Source: Musa acuminata AAA Group (Eukaryota > Streptophyta > Magnoliopsida > Zingiberales > Musaceae). Taken from it: 64,000 bases of DNA. Of this stretch, positions 24,022-38,300 are shown piece by piece. Below the pieces are notes generated by a model. That model saw only the letters and a list, made by a program, of their open reading frames with translations, ran no database searches and had not been told where the DNA came from. Location of the stretch: positions 29,583,501 through 29,647,500 of the forward strand of contig NC_088330.1 of assembly GCF_036884655.1 (NCBI RefSeq), given 5' to 3'. Made by a program: the position numbers and the translations under genes. Each line of letters begins with the position of its first letter. Positions within the stretch are counted from its first letter, which is position 1.

Positions 24022-25949
24022 AAGAAAGACGGAAAGATATAAAATTTCATTGATTTTAAGTTTTTTTTATTTCTTCTTAATAGTAATTTATGATTTATGA
24101 TTTCTTGATGTTCATCGTCTTTTCGAAAAAATTTTAAAGTATATATGATAATGAAGGCCAAATTTAGGTCTTGAATAAAGACAAACAAAAGAGAATGAAT
24201 AATCCCAAGTAGACATACAATTTAGATTGATCCAAAATGCTAACTAAAATAACATAATACTATAACATAAAATTAAATATCATTGTCTTACATTCCAAGT
24301 TAAAGTGTGACTTGATTATTTTTTCCATCCTGATTTGTAGATATATTGACATCTAATTATTAAAAATAATTAATTATTACAAATTATGTATAGACATATT
24401 GTGTAACTTGATTATTTCTTTTATCTCAATATGCATTAAGATTATGTAACTCCAAAAAAAAATAAATTAAAAAATACATCTCAATAGGTAATGTCGAGTA
24501 GGATAACTCCTAAACATAAAAATGATATCAATGATACGGGCAAGCGAATATCAAATAGAATAAATAATTTAAAAAGGAGATAAAATGAGTAATAATATGC
24601 ATATGGGTTATATAACATAATATGCACATAATAGCTCAAAGGGATAATTCTTCAAATTACAGAGAATTTAAAACGTGCTTCATTATAGGACGTGACATCT
24701 CTCGCCTACCTTAATTGAGATGAATCTCCCCCACCACAACATAATCTAGTCATCATGTCTAATGAGTCACTAATCCTCTAAGAAAATTACCTATCAATAC
24801 ATGTCTTGCTGTCCCACAGCAGCCATCAAAGTCAACATATATAAACCATATCTCATGCAGATAATATCTATCCTCTGATACATAGTTTCAAATGCCTAAA
24901 TATATGCATAGAATATATGGATACATAACAGGTAATGCAAAAGTATCAAACTAACGATCACGCATAATTAGAAAGAGTTGAATAACTTCCATGATTATCC
25001 ACAGGTGCTAATAAGGTTTCCAGTTCACTCCTTATAATAAGATCCACTTCACTTCAAATTTAAACTAAGTATTGATTCTTCTGCATCTTTACCAAGATTT
25101 CATGATATGATCTTTCACATTAAGAAGCTTCAGATGCCATCTCATAATAATATCAAATACCACAAGTTCAGAAATCAAGGTATTTACTTTATCTAGCATG
25201 CATCACATATAAGATCCAAACCATATATACTAAGTTGAAGAGTGATAATACAAGCATAACAACATGTTCTTACTGTACAAATTTCATTGGTAAAGGGATG
25301 GAGTTTTGATTAATAATGGGCCAAAAAATAGCGGCCTAATTGGGTTCGTTCGAACTATTGATTTTTTTTCTTTTTTAATAAAAATAATTTAAACATAACA
25401 AAATTTTATAAATTTATTTCTAAAATAAAAAGGGGAATGTATACCTATAATAAGTGTAATGATATAAAGAAATATAAAAAAATAAAATTATAATTTTTTT
25501 AATAAAAATCCGTTGTAATCGCAACCACGACCAACGAAGCTTCGCTCTTGCCTTCGGCCAACGACCAACGTCGTTGAGAAAAGTGAAGCTTCACCCTTCG
25601 GCCAGCGACCAACGCCGTTGCATTCTTAAGAGGCTCCGTGGTCAATCCTCATCTTCTTCACCGCGGTAGTCTTCGCTGATCTGCCAACATTCGACGGACT
25701 TAAGGAGAATGGTCATCACAGCAATAGTAATCGTAGCAGCGCAGTAGTAGCAGCGATCTACACTTATCTTACTCATGAAGTCTCTCACTTGTAAACCATT
25801 CTTTGCATCGATCCAAGATCGGTATCCTTGTCAGGAGCACCATCTTGCGGGGGCATGATAGAAGATAAAATTTTCCTAACTATATGAGGAAATTTCTCTG
25901 TTGAGGAAAATCCTCTTAGGAAAATTTCTCTATACTTTTCCCATCAAGT

Positions 25950-27960
25950 GTGGTGCATTCTAATTGCTGTTTGATAACTATTGTTATAACAAACTTTATT
26001 AAAAATAAATATTTACTCAAGAGTATAACCTCTAATATTCGAATGATTCTTTCATATCGTTTATTTATTTGAAAATGAAATACAATACTAAAAGTTAAAT
26101 TTATCTCTATTGCTTTATGAAGTCTTCTTTAAAAGCCTGATGTGCATCTTAAATCTATATATGACATAATGGACAGTGGCATACTATATAGTCTAATTAT
26201 TTCTAAGATATACAATTGAGTATATTGATCCATGATATAATTAATGAAAATAAGAAGAAAATAGGTTGTCTTAGTTTATCTATCCACAATGATCCAAATT
26301 TTATCATGTTTGTGTTAGTTCAACATATGACAATCTATAGTGACCACTTTTTCTTTTTAGTTTTGTTAATAATTTCAATGTAGTATGTGAGAGACACTTC
26401 TTAACAAAATTATATATATCTTTCCACATCTTTCTTTGTTTCTAGCTATCAAAAGTGTTTTTTCAGATCAACATGTATCTTGTTATTTTAGAGTGTACTA
26501 AGTATGAAGTTTAGTGTCCTTCTATTAAAATTTTTAAACTTTATATTATATTCCTCAAGTATACAGAATCTATATTGAAATCTAATTATTATTAAAGTTT
26601 AGATCTTAATCAAATCAAATAAAAATCTTTAACCTATTACTTTTGATTTTTTTTCCAATAGTATTGGCTACAGTGATAAAGTTACTAATCTCACAATTAA
26701 GTTTTTATGGATCAATTCCAATTTTTATATTTTTAGAGGTCTTTAACTATTAATAAATTAGCTAGATCGGTTGACTTTGTACTTAATGTATTAATAACTA
26801 TATTTGTTTTCTCAAGTTAGATAATAATCATACAGTCATAACCTTTCGTTTGCTTTAACTATCTCCTTTACCTCATGTTTAACTTTTTAAAATAAAAAAA
26901 ATATTTTAAATTATTATAATAATATATTTATCATATTTCTTACTATAAGATAATACTACCAAATTTTTAGTGTAAACACTATTGCTACTAATTTTAGATC
27001 ATAAGTATGATAGTTCTTCTCATAATTTTTTAATTATCTTAAGGCATATGTTATGATTTTGCTATTTTGTATCAAAATATATCATGTCATTTTTGGATGT
27101 ATCACTGTATACTATAAATTCTCTTAACTCATATGATATGATAAGAATTAGAGTTAAAATTAATCTCTTTTTTAATTTTTAGAAACTATTCTTACAAGCA
27201 TTATTCCATTCAAATTTGATATTTTTTCTTATTATTTAGATGAGCGGTGATATTATCTTAGAGAATTCTTCTACAAATATTTGTAATAACAACTTATCAT
27301 CCCAAAAGAGCTCTTTATCTCAATTACTAATTGCTTTCACTTTAGCTACATCAATTAAGATTCATTCCTTGGATACATTATGCCCAAGGAATATTATCTT
27401 CATCAACTATAACTAACACTTCTTAAATTTTACATATAATTAATTTTATTTTAAAATACTTAAAACTATTATTAGATGCCTTTTTCAATAGTGTGAATAT
27501 TTCAAAATATCATTAATAAAAATTATCATAAAATTATCTAGATAATCCTTGAGTATCCTATTCATTAAGGCCACAAAGGCTATCAGTACAATAAATGACA
27601 TTATAAGAAATTTAAAATGTCATATCTAATTATCAAGGCTATGCAAGAAAAAACATCTATCATGATTTTTAATTAATGGAACTGGAATATATATTTGCTT
27701 TTAATAGCCAAGTGAATAATCCCTTTGCTAAGAAGCTCCTACAATTGTATCTTTTAATTCCTATAATTCTATTAGGGACATTTATCAGGGTCCAATACCA
27801 AAGTTAAGTCTAGAACAAACTCAATTTCTCTAGCTAGTGATAGTGCAAAAAGATACTTTTGGAAACTAACACATCCTCTAGCTTAATTTTTGATTCTATC
27901 ATAGTATTAATCATATTTTAAATTCACTTAAAAGATAGTTAAGTTCATTCAAGCTTTGAG
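25950..27960 (-). pseudogene. Old Gypsy pol relic, same orientation and family type as the 4.6-kb one
   Basis: Colinear at DNA level with 6400-8700. The RNase H part (27061-27130, atcaaaatatatcatgtc then actgtatactataaattct) parallels 7655-7710. The RT part on the minus strand reads MNRILKDYLDNFMIIFINDIL near 27560-27500, with the catalytic FIDD turned into FIND. The integrase region (26030-26320) parallels 6530-6800. Stops occur every few codons. No intact LTR pair was found, so the ends are approximate. Confidence 0.75.
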
Positions 27961-28560
27961 AAACGCTTAAAATCTATTACAATATAAAAATATAATTTAA
28001 TCAATGCATGTTTATTATCATAATTTAATCAAAGACCATGTATTTTAATTGTAAAAATATACTTTAAAAAAGCACAAACACTTATATATGCTTAAAAAAA
28101 ATATTTTGAGAAATTTGTGCAGGTATATGAAAGTATGTATCTCAACTTTAAAAGTCAGATAACATAAGCATATATAATATTTATGAAATAAAAATATCAT
28201 AAAATATATATTTAGGTAATAATAGTATATGCATGATATTTGTGACTGTATTGGCATGTTAAGTGTGATGTCATGTGAAAAACTTGAGGACTACAATGGT
28301 AATGCCAAAAGGAGATTGTATCAAAGTCTCGAGGCCTTTCATGATATTTTTCTTATATATTTTATTTTAGATGAGGCTGTTAGAATATTAATTTAAATTT
28401 TATGATTAAATAATTAAATAAAATAAAATTTTAGTTTAAGAGTTGTAATTATTGTGTCATTAGATCCATGAAGGCGCGCAGCGTTGGGTTGGATACGAAT
28501 GATCATAAGAAGATTAATTTTCTCTGGTTCGGTTTACAATTACACGAGGGACTCGTCTTA
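27961..28560. other. No gene seen
   Basis: Very AT-rich. Probably further decayed LTR sequence, then the promoter side of the RNase P subunit gene. Confidence 0.5.
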
Positions 28561-28830
28561 AAACCAGGGAAGTCAACTCAAGCCACATGCACGGCTCCTG
28601 CTATCTGATTCGTGTCTTCTCCAAGGGAATTATGCTTCACCTGAGCCGTCCATCGGTTATCCAACGGTAGGCAGGTTCTTGAACAAAACCCTCTCTGTTT
28701 CGCATCTTGCGTTCTCGGAATCGACTTTCGCTCCCCAAGGCCTCGGCCTCGTAGCGCTGGTAAGAATTCGACTCCTTTCCCGCTTTCATCCTGGGCTCGG
28801 CCTTCCGCCGCCGCACGAGCCCTTCCTTCC

Positions 28831-31800
28831 ATGGCCTCCGGAATCGGTGAGAGCACGCCGGCCGCGTCGGACCGTAAGAAACGCGCGCTCGAGGCGCTGG
28901 AACGAAGGTTCGCAGCCGAGGCCGAGCGCCTCCAAGAACATCACCACCAGGAGGACCAGAAGGCGAAGCGAGCTCGGATCCCGGTGGGAGACGCCGAATC
29001 CGAGCAGCGCAAAAGAATCCATTCGCTCGAACGAAGGTCCGCCGCTGAGGCCGGGCGCCTCCAGGAGCCCCATCACCAGGATAGCCGGAAGTCCAAGCGA
29101 GCTCCGAACTCAGCGGGCGACAGTGAATCCGAGAAGCACAAGGAAGGCCACCCTACGACGTCCGCCGCCTCCGCTTCGTCGAAGAAAGGTCCTTTTTTTA
29201 TTTTTGTTTTATTTTTTGGAGTTGGTATTTAGGGCTTTTGATTACTCTGTTCTGCTTGCTGCCTCTAAAACCTTATCTTTTCATGTTCTACTCCTGGGGA
29301 AATACAATTGTGCCTTTTATTTAATAATTAAGACATTTATATGTACTTTCTATGATTATCAGATGAAGTTCACCCTGTTTATTCAGAGATTTCTGGCATT
29401 GTGCATGAGAATTTGTTACGAGCTAGCGATCTCAAGGTACTTGCATTAATTTTTCCTCGAACTTAGACAGATATTTTTAATTTGAACTTTTAGATCATAC
29501 TTTAGTCTTGATGAAGGTTCCAAGTACAAGGGATACTGTGAGCAAAGTCATCAACGATATTGTTCAGAAGGGTGGTGAGGGCAGTAAATATGCAAAGCGT
29601 GGCAAAAGCTTGAGAATTGACAATTGGATCCTTCTGGATAATTTCGTGCCCAAGGATGATAGTTTGATGGATGCCCGCTTAAAGGCTTTAAGGAGCCACT
29701 CAAAACGGTCAAAGAAGCACATGTCAAGGAGGCAACACAGGAAATGCGGATCATTCAACCTGCCAAATGAGTACCATAAGTGAGTATTATGTAGAATTTT
29801 CTTGTGGGTACTAACTAGTACATGTTAGCCTTCTTAGCAATGCAGGTATTTTGTGAGTTTCATAATATCTAAGTTTGATGTGTGATGTACTAATATCACA
29901 ATCTTGATATTAGCTTGTGTTTGTCATGATTCCCAATCTTGATTATCTAATATCATAATAACTTCTGCATCAACCTTTGTTTTTTTTTGTTTGAGATCAT
30001 ATTTTTGTGAATAGTATAATTAAGCCTCTGCATTCTGCAATTTTCTAATTGCATTTTATTTCCTTAGTTGTTTTTGTTTTTACATGTTGATCTTGTTGCA
30101 GCTTTGATCTCTTCAAGCCAATGCATGAAATGTGGAAAGAGTACATTGTTGAGCTTCTGAAAGAAGTGGGGTATGCATACCTTTGCAAGGAATTTTACAG
30201 TTTACTTGATCATTATGCTCTTTCATGTCAGCTTTATTAGATTTTCCATTGTTTTGTAAAAGTTTTGATTTTTTTTTTCAACCGTTATTTAAGTAGATAG
30301 CATTAGGGGTTCCTTTGTTTCTCTTGTTGCCTTTCAGGAAAAAACAGCTAGCCGAGTGCCTTCTCATGGCAGACTTGCATGGTGCCCATCTTCTAGGTTT
30401 GTTTTCCGCATTTGTTACATTGCTAACTGTAAATATCTGATGAACATGATGCTACAGTTGTTGTACATTTCAATCTATTGTAGTTTATCTCTTATTTGTT
30501 TATGATACTTTGCGATTGGTTTATCTAGTTGTTGAATGTAAAACGGCTGCCTTCAAGGGTATAAATGGTATTATGATTCGTGAAACTGCTGAGACCTTTG
30601 GGATAATTACACAAGACAACTGCTTCCGAGGTATAGTTGTGACTGCTGATTCATGTGAAAAGATGTTTCTTGTGGTTTATATATCATTGCAATGTTTTGA
30701 TGAAAAAAACTTAGTACAAGAGATCAGGCAATCCGTATTATGGCATTTTAGCATGATGTTTATTACGTTGTATCTGTTTCTTATATCTCTTTAATCATAT
30801 TACTCACTCATGAAAGGTATTCATGACATGAACAGAAATTAAGATATAGGTTACTTGAAAATTAAAAGTCAGTTGACAATGTATTTACAGTTTATATTTC
30901 TAAATTTGCTCTTCTGATCAGTTCAGTAACTCAGTTGTTGCAACTTTTCTTTATGTTACATTAGTTTTTTAGATGATGGATAAGAGTATACTTATTTGTT
31001 TGAGGCAGACAAGTTACATTTAGGAACTAGCAATGCTGAAGCAGTTGCAAATTGTTGCTATGTGTCTGGTGGTGTTTTCCTCTGTTCCAACTCTGAGTGG
31101 AAGTTCCTTATGGGTGGATTGCTATATGGCCACACTGGCTAAGACAAAAGCTTGAACTAAGTTGATAACTGGTTTGTTGTAATAGTTAATTCACATGAAC
31201 CGGATATTAGATTGACTAGCGTAAAGGATGCCCAGTAGGTTGTCTTTGTTTTCACTGCTATCAGGCATTCTATTAAATCCTTAACCTTATTGATAAAGAG
31301 ATGTATTAAACTTATGTCCTTATGTACTTGTTCCTTTCTTGATTTCTTGGTTAAGAGGTCTTATCAAATGCTTGTGCCCCTATTTATTGATCAAGGGATT
31401 TCAAACTCTAACTATTGACAATGGTATCCCTTGAGAATAGTATGAATTTTGATTTAGTTGTCATAGCATTTGAAATAGTTTATATGGTTCGTGAAGAATA
31501 GCACAGAAAGTGAATTTCTGATGAGTTTAACAGACTTTTGTTTGGTGAGTCCTATGCATTTTCTGAACACTACAAATTGGAGCTGATTTGATTTTGGATT
31601 GCTGCTCTCCTGCTTTGACCTCTAGGAAGTTGATCATACAATGTTCCTGCAAATTTTTGCATTACTAGGTGCTCTTCAGACAAAAACCTGGCATTTGAAT
31701 TTGCAAATAATATTCACTCCTGATGTATGTTGGGCAATATTTCTCTAGTGTTGTTAATTTCTTGTGAATTTGCATCATTTTGGAAGATTCTAGTTCTTTT

Positions 31801-32264
31801 CTGGTTTATTCTTACAGTCTAGTTAATAGCATGATTCCGTTGTCAGTAACAAATTTTATGGTTTTATTTAAGATATTCATTAAGCACTTATTGCTAGTCG
31901 AATTGGAATTCCGATTCAAATTTGTGAGAAGATAAATCTTGTCAGCTTCAAATTTTGTTAAAAAGCTTTATTTAATCTTGCTAGTATTAGTTATAGGCTT
32001 GAAATGAATGATAATTTGCCTGGTTAAACTTTATACAGTCTCCTCCATGTTTATTTTTACTATTGATTTGACCGCACACATTTCTGTAATGTTTTACAAT
32101 TAAGGCAGAATGTTCTAAACCGAGTTTTTTTTTTATCTACAGTTGTTCCCAAAATGGGTTCCATTTTCATTTTTCAAGCTGATTGTTGGAAGATCACACT
32201 GCATGGTGACAAGTTGTCAAAAAGACCATTGAACCGAAAGAACACTCACCGGCTAGCAAGATGA
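28831..32264 (+). CDS. POP4: RNase P/MRP protein subunit POP4 (Rpp29), 7 exons
   Basis: Protein subunit of the nuclear/nucleolar ribonuclease P and RNase MRP complexes, which mature tRNA 5' ends and pre-rRNA. Exons: 28831-29188, 29363-29436, 29517-29779, 30102-30170, 30338-30396, 30529-30630 and 32143-32264. All introns start GT and end AG, phases agree, and the total is 348 residues. The N-terminal ~120 residues are charged (two ALERR/SLERR-type repeats with HHQED and HHQDS). The conserved UPF0086 domain lies in the second half: CGSFNLPNEYHN-FDLFKPMHEMWKEYI, LLMADLHGAHLLVVECK, GIMIRETAETFGIITQDN and FQADCWKITLHGDKLSKR. The start is the first ATG in frame after the GC-rich leader. Intron 6 is 1.5 kb and holds nothing recognisable. 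Confidence 0.95.
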
Positions 32265-32930
32265 AACGAAGCTGATTATCGAATTGGTTGCTGTTCTTTT
32301 GATTGGAACAGTAGTGTGCTTCTTATTTGAGTTCTATGGTTAATCCAGGAGCAGTTTCGTGATGCTGCTCTAGCTTCTTCCACCTTTTTAGGTGGAGAGT
32401 GTCACTTCTAAATGAGCACATATCTTCAGTATCTACCTGTGAGGAAGCTCTTCCCTTTTTTAGGCATGGTCCAATGGTGTTACATTCTTTTGTCATCTTA
32501 ATTTGTCTGTCTATAGAATGGTTTTTGACATATTTCTGTATCAACATCTCTGCATCTTAACGTGCATATCTGTCGATATTTTCAGCAGATATCAGTTGCT
32601 TTTATAGCTTAAATGCATGCCAGTATTAGGAACATGTCAATTATAGAAGAAATTTGGATTAGGAATTGCATCTCTTCGTAATAACTGTTTAGCTTATAAT
32701 CCAAGACATGGAAGCGTAGGGAATGTGAAGGGATGTCTAACAGTAGGGTTGCAGCAGGGGAATGTGAAGACACGTCGGCCTCATGGATGAGGGGGAGCTG
32801 ACCACCCGCCGCCAGTAAAAAGTTTATCTTGTCTAAACCCAACACCTTAAACTTTAAAATCAAACTCTAAACCCTAAAATCAGTGTTACAAAAAATATTA
32901 GGAAAACATCAAATTGATCAAAATTGGAAA
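32265..32930. other. 3' flank of POP4, no gene seen
   Basis: The 3' UTR of POP4 is expected here. No other coding signal was found. Confidence 0.6.
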
Positions 32931-34890
32931 TGTTCAAACTATTCACCAATGGAAATTATCATTTAGAATCCTAAAAGTAAAAAAAATGGATCAATTCAAA
33001 GGTTTTAACAAAATTTTGACTTATTTTGACTAAGTTTAAACTCAGTTACATTGTTTTTGAATAGTCAAAAAAAATAATATGACTAGGTATCAAATTTTAA
33101 AATTGGTTTCAAACCAATTTAGAAGCTCAAATGATACAAAATGTTGTGGAAGTATCAAATTTTATTAAAATGTAAAGAAATTAAAATTTTCATACTATTC
33201 AGAAACTGAAAATAACATAAAATTATGAATCAAAATTATAAAAATAGACAAAAAAATATATATATTATATTTTTATCCATCTTGGACTAATTCAAAGGTT
33301 TGTTAAAATTTTACATTTGTTTTGACCAGGTTTAAAATTAGTTAATGCTATTTTGGAATTGCCCCTAAAAACAATGTAATTGGGTGCAAATCCTAGTGTT
33401 TTTGGATTAAACTTTTAGAATAGGTTTCAAACTAATTTAGAAACTCAAATGTTACAAAACATTACATGGAAACATCAAATTTTATCAGAATTTCAAGAAT
33501 TAAAAAAATATATATGGACCAATTAAAAGGCTTCCATGAGAATTTGACTTATTTTGACCATATTTAGACCCAATTATATTATTTTGAATAACTCAAAAAA
33601 ATAGTGTGATGTGGTCTAAATCTTTGTTTTTTTAATCAAAATTTTAAAATAGGTTTCAAACCTATTTAAGCTCAAATGTTGCAAAACATTGCATGAAAGT
33701 ATCAAAATTTAAAGAAATTTTGAAGAAAAAAAAATCATACAATTCACAAGCTAAAAATAACATAAAATTATCATTTAAATTTTTAAAAAATAGGAAACAA
33801 TTATAATTTTGTCCATCTAAGGCCAATTCAAAGGTTTTCTGGAATTTTGAGTTTATTTTGATTAGGTTTAGACCAAGTTACTTTATTTTTTTATAGCCCA
33901 AAAAATAGTGTAATTGGGTATAAATCTTAGTGTTTGTTTTATCAAACTTTCAAAACAGGATTCAAATCAATTTAGAAGCTCAAACGTTATAAAACGTTAC
34001 ATAGAAACATTAAATTTTATCAGAATTTTAAGAATTATAAAAAACAATGTGGACCAATTCAAAGGTTTCCATGAAATTTTGACTTATTTTGACCATATTT
34101 AGACCCAATTATATTATTTTGAATAACTCAAAAAAATAGTGTGATGTGGTCTAAATCTTTGTTTTTTTAATCAAAATTTTAAAATAGGTTTCAAGCCTAT
34201 TTAAGCTCAAATGTTGCAAAACATTGCATGAAAGTATCAAAATTTAAAGAAATTTTGAAGAAAAAAAAATCATACAATTCACAAGCTAAAAATAACATAA
34301 AATTATCATTTAAATTTTTAAAAAATAGGAAAAAATTATAATTTTGTCCATCTAATGCCAATTCAAAGGTTTTATAGCCCAAAAAATAGTGTAATTGGGT
34401 ATAAATCTTAGTTTTTTTTTATTCAAAATTTCAAAACAGGATTCAAATCAATTTAGAAGCTCAAACGTTATAAAACGTTACATAGAAACATTAAAATTTA
34501 TGAGAATTTTAAGAATTATAAAAAAAACAATCTGGACCAATTCAAAGGTTTCCATGATATTTTGACCAAATTTTGACCCAATTATATTATTTTGAATAAC
34601 TCAAAAACAAAGTGTGATCTGGTCTAAATCTTAGTTTTTTTTTTATCGAACTTTAAAAATAGATTTCAAACTAATTTAGAAGCTCAAATGATGCTAAAGG
34701 TACGAAAATGTAAAGAAATTAAAAAATTCATACTATTCACAAGCTAAAAAATAATATAAGATTTTTATTTAATTTTTTTTTTAAATAAAAATTTTATTTT
34801 TGTCCATTTAAGACCAACTCAAAGATTTGCTAAAAATTTGAAATTTATTTTGATTAGGTTCAAACCAAGTTACACCAATATAATATATTA
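32930..34890. repeat. AT-rich tandem satellite, ~535-bp higher-order period
   Basis: The anchor phrase ccaattcaaaggttt (or near variants) occurs at 32991, 33287, 33519, 33823, 34054, 34358, 34537 and 34814. Spacings alternate at about 300 and 231 bp, so two diverged monomers form a unit of 535 bp (33519 to 34054 and 33823 to 34358 are both exactly 535). Blocks such as gctcaaatgttgcaaaacat recur at the same offset. One monomer near 34370 has lost about 54 bp. No coding capacity. Confidence 0.88.
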
Positions 34891-35355
34891 TCTCTTTTGC
34901 GTAACAATTTCAATGAGTCTCCATATTTTAGATATGGATGGAAGGTTTGAGAGGGGTAACATAATTTTCTTCTCAATAAAAAAAATAGATTTGTAAAGAT
35001 TAAATGCTCAATCGAATAGAATTATTCCGATATAAGATGATCCAACATCTCTATAGTATTCTAGATTATCTTTTGAGGATATTCATGACTACTTTTTGAG
35101 TAAGATCAAAGATAGACTAAATGATAATTCTTATTTATTGCTTGAAGTAGAATGAGACATTCCTTTAGTCTGTATTCCACTACAGCAATCTTAAGAAAAT
35201 ATTTTTTTTTAAAAAAAAAATTTATTATAAATGACATGTCAATCTGAACGGGTCCGAACTGACCCGATCCGTTAGCCATCACCCTCACTCGTCCAGAAAC
35301 TTCCGCTGGCACAAGGCAGAACGAGCTCCTCTGCCTGTCCGTGTGAGAGAGGAGG
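34891..35355. other. Upstream region of the reductase gene
   Basis: AT-rich, with a TATA-like tattataaatg near 35223. The 5' UTR of the next gene probably lies within the last ~100 bp, which are GC-richer. No gene is seen. Confidence 0.4.
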
Positions 35356-38300
35356 ATGTCGAGCGTCGTTTGCGTGACGGGCGGCAGCGGCTTCATCGGG
35401 TCATGGCTTGTCCGCCTCCTCCTGGACCGCGGCTACGCTGTCCACGCCACCGTCATGCACCTCGGTCGGTGGTACTACTGTTCTCTACCCCCTCTTTTAT
35501 TACCCTAGTGCTCTCTACTCCCGCAGCGACAGATGACTCTGGAGGAGCATTCATGTGATCTATTCCTCAGGGGACGAGGCTGAGACGGCGCACCTTCGAG
35601 CCCTCGAGGGCGCCGCCGAGCGACTCCACCTCTTCGAGATCGACCTCCTCGACCCGGCCTCCCTCCTCGCCGCGATCCGGGGCTCCGCCGGTGTCTTTCA
35701 CCTCGCCTCTCCCTGCACCGTCAACCGCGTCCACGATCCCCAGGTCGATGCCACATCTGCCCTTCAAATCCCCCCACCCCGTTCCTTCTCGCAGCCATTC
35801 CAACCCCTACTGATCGATTTGTTTACTTCGTTTCCTCTTCGGACAGACGGAATTACTGGATCCGGCCGTGAAGGGGACGCTTAACGTACTCCGCGCCGCC
35901 AAGGAGAGCGGGGTGGGCCGGGTGGTGGTGACATCGTCCATATCTGCCATTTTTCCCAGCCCCGGATGGCCAGCTGATGTCGTGAAGGACGAGAGCTGTT
36001 GGACCGACCTCGAGTATTGCCGGCAGAATGAGGTAAGATCACAAAATGTAACGCCGCAAGATTGAATTAGCTGGATTGTGAATTGGATCGTTCGAAATCT
36101 CGCGGATTGCATGTTTTGGTGGTTGTCCTCTCCAGTTATGGTATCCAGCATCAAAGACGTTAGCCGAGAAAGCGGCTTGGGAGTTTGCCAAAGGGAACGG
36201 GTTGGATGTGGTGGTGGTCAATCCCGGGACAGTAATGGGTCCCATAATACCGCCGGCGATCAATGCCAGCATGACCATGCTCATGCGCCTTCTTCAAGGT
36301 CTTTTACTGTAGTTTCTTGCGAAATTGCTAATGATCATTACATTGCTATTCACTGCTCAAGTGCTTATCTCACTTGTGTTGGGTTTCATCTGTTTGGCAA
36401 CTATTTGCCGATTTCAGCACTCTTGTTGGACAAAATATATACAAGAAATTCTCACTTGAAATGAGAAACAAAAACTTGTTTATCTGCTAGTAAATTCCAT
36501 ATCAAGATCTCACTTCATCTGCAAGACACCACTTTCTGCATTTGTTAGCTCATATATACAACTATCCTGGTCATACAAGTACAATTCAATACCAAGATTG
36601 CACTTTATTTCTGGTGAAGGATCCATGTTCCTGACAGTTCCACAACAACATTTGTGAATACACAATGTATTATCAAAAGTTGGATTGTTTTTACCCCAAA
36701 AGTTGGATTTTAACTTAGTATATGTATTGTACCCGTGACAAAACTACAGATTCTCTTCTCTCAATATGTATGATGATTTCTAGATTACTTAAGACAGTGG
36801 CATCCATGTGCTAGAGATCCGTCCTGGTTACATTCAGCTGATTCAAACAAACATTTCATTCTGTAGCTTCTTGAAGTTTTTAAAAAGTTTCACTGATTAG
36901 GCAACGAACAACTAGTCCACATGAGTCTTAGACTTGCTGTTTTACTTCGTAAAAAGCTCTGATTGACTATTACGAAACTCAGTTGCATCCGGTGTCACTA
37001 TGAAGCCATCCTTAGCTCCTTTCAACTAACTATCTGAGAGGACTGTGATGTCGATCACCAAAAATGAATTTTAATGGTTATTATGCTTTTTTTTTTGCCT
37101 TTTTCGTAATGGTGGATCTTCTTTTGATTTATTTTATTACTCTGGTTACTGTATAACAGCGTTATGGTAGTCTGAGCCCACAGTGGCAGGAGACTGGTGC
37201 ACGCTGCTGCCTTTCTTTACGTTAGGTCATATTTGAAGATTGGAGCTTCTTTCAGACCATGCATCAACTCAGAAGTCCTAACTAAAATCCCAAGATAATG
37301 AAAACACTTCAATTTATACCTTTCCAATAATATTTAAATGCTTTAATGAGTCATAGAAAACACCCTATTGAATGGAAGTATTGGGCCTGTTTATCTTTAA
37401 TTTACATATCTTGAATTAAAATATCCATATTAAACAGTAATTCCAGGTTGTTTTTATCACAGAAAAAGTATCTGAGTAAGAGAATAATTGTGGTCATTCT
37501 TTTACCCAGAGAATGGTCCTTTCTTGCTATCGGAAAGTGTGTCTAGTTGCAAAGTTTACAATTTTGTGGGATGCTGAGGATTCTGTATCAGTTTGATGGC
37601 ATACTGTCAGTGTACTGCCTATATACCAATATTAGACCATTCTGAATTTTTTTATGTATCAGCAGTATTGGTACCATGCTGATCCATACATACTGGTCTA
37701 CCAATACTTGGTAAGGGTACTAAACCAAAAATGTAAACCTTCTCTGTTTGATTTTTTCTCCTAAACTTTTCATGCTGTATTTAGCTCTTATCCTTTTCAT
37801 CTATTGCCGCACACAACCTTCTCAAGTTGTGAGTTTATTCCTTTCCATTTAGCGGATCTTTTATCCAGATCAGTATGTTTCCAGTTCTTGTGGGATGACA
37901 ATTAGGACAAATGTAATGATGATTGGGTTTGAAATATGATGTTTGAGCCATTATGTTTTTCTGTTAAAGCAAATTTATTTGGGAATGGCTCTTTAGCTTG
38001 GAAACTCTCCAGATCTCACAGGCAATTCCTCATTGTTATCTTTTTGTCAAAGCTTAGTGAGACAAAAAGACAGTCATTGTTTTTGTTGCAAGAATTATGA
38101 TAGCAAGTATCCTATAAGGCATCCTGAATTAGGATTGCTAGATGTGTAATGTGTTAAGAGTCATCTGTCTATTACTTAATTCTCTTATCATGCTGCATCC
38201 CTCAGATAAAGTAGTATTTTCAGTGTGGTGATTCATCATTTACAGCTTATGACTTTGCAAGAATTGCAAACTCTTACTCCATGGACCATCCAGAGTAATA

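Larger units (their letters stand above)
22011..25900. other. Long intergenic stretch, no gene seen
   Basis: Upstream region of the ZIP gene, then AT-rich DNA. It holds a (TTA)n tract (22189-22212) and a (GA)n tract (about 23984-24019). Stretches from about 24600 to 25300 look like decayed LTR sequence that could belong to the Gypsy relic to the right, but I could not pair two copies. A GC-richer segment at 25510-25700 (two repeats of a cgaagcttcgctcttgcc-like phrase) is unassigned. Confidence 0.5.

Noticed and set aside
28679..29449. 256-codon frame overlapping POP4 exons 1 and 2
   Set aside because: A frame-shifted shadow of GC-rich exon 1 that runs into the intron. The other frame gives the conserved POP4 protein with clean splicing.
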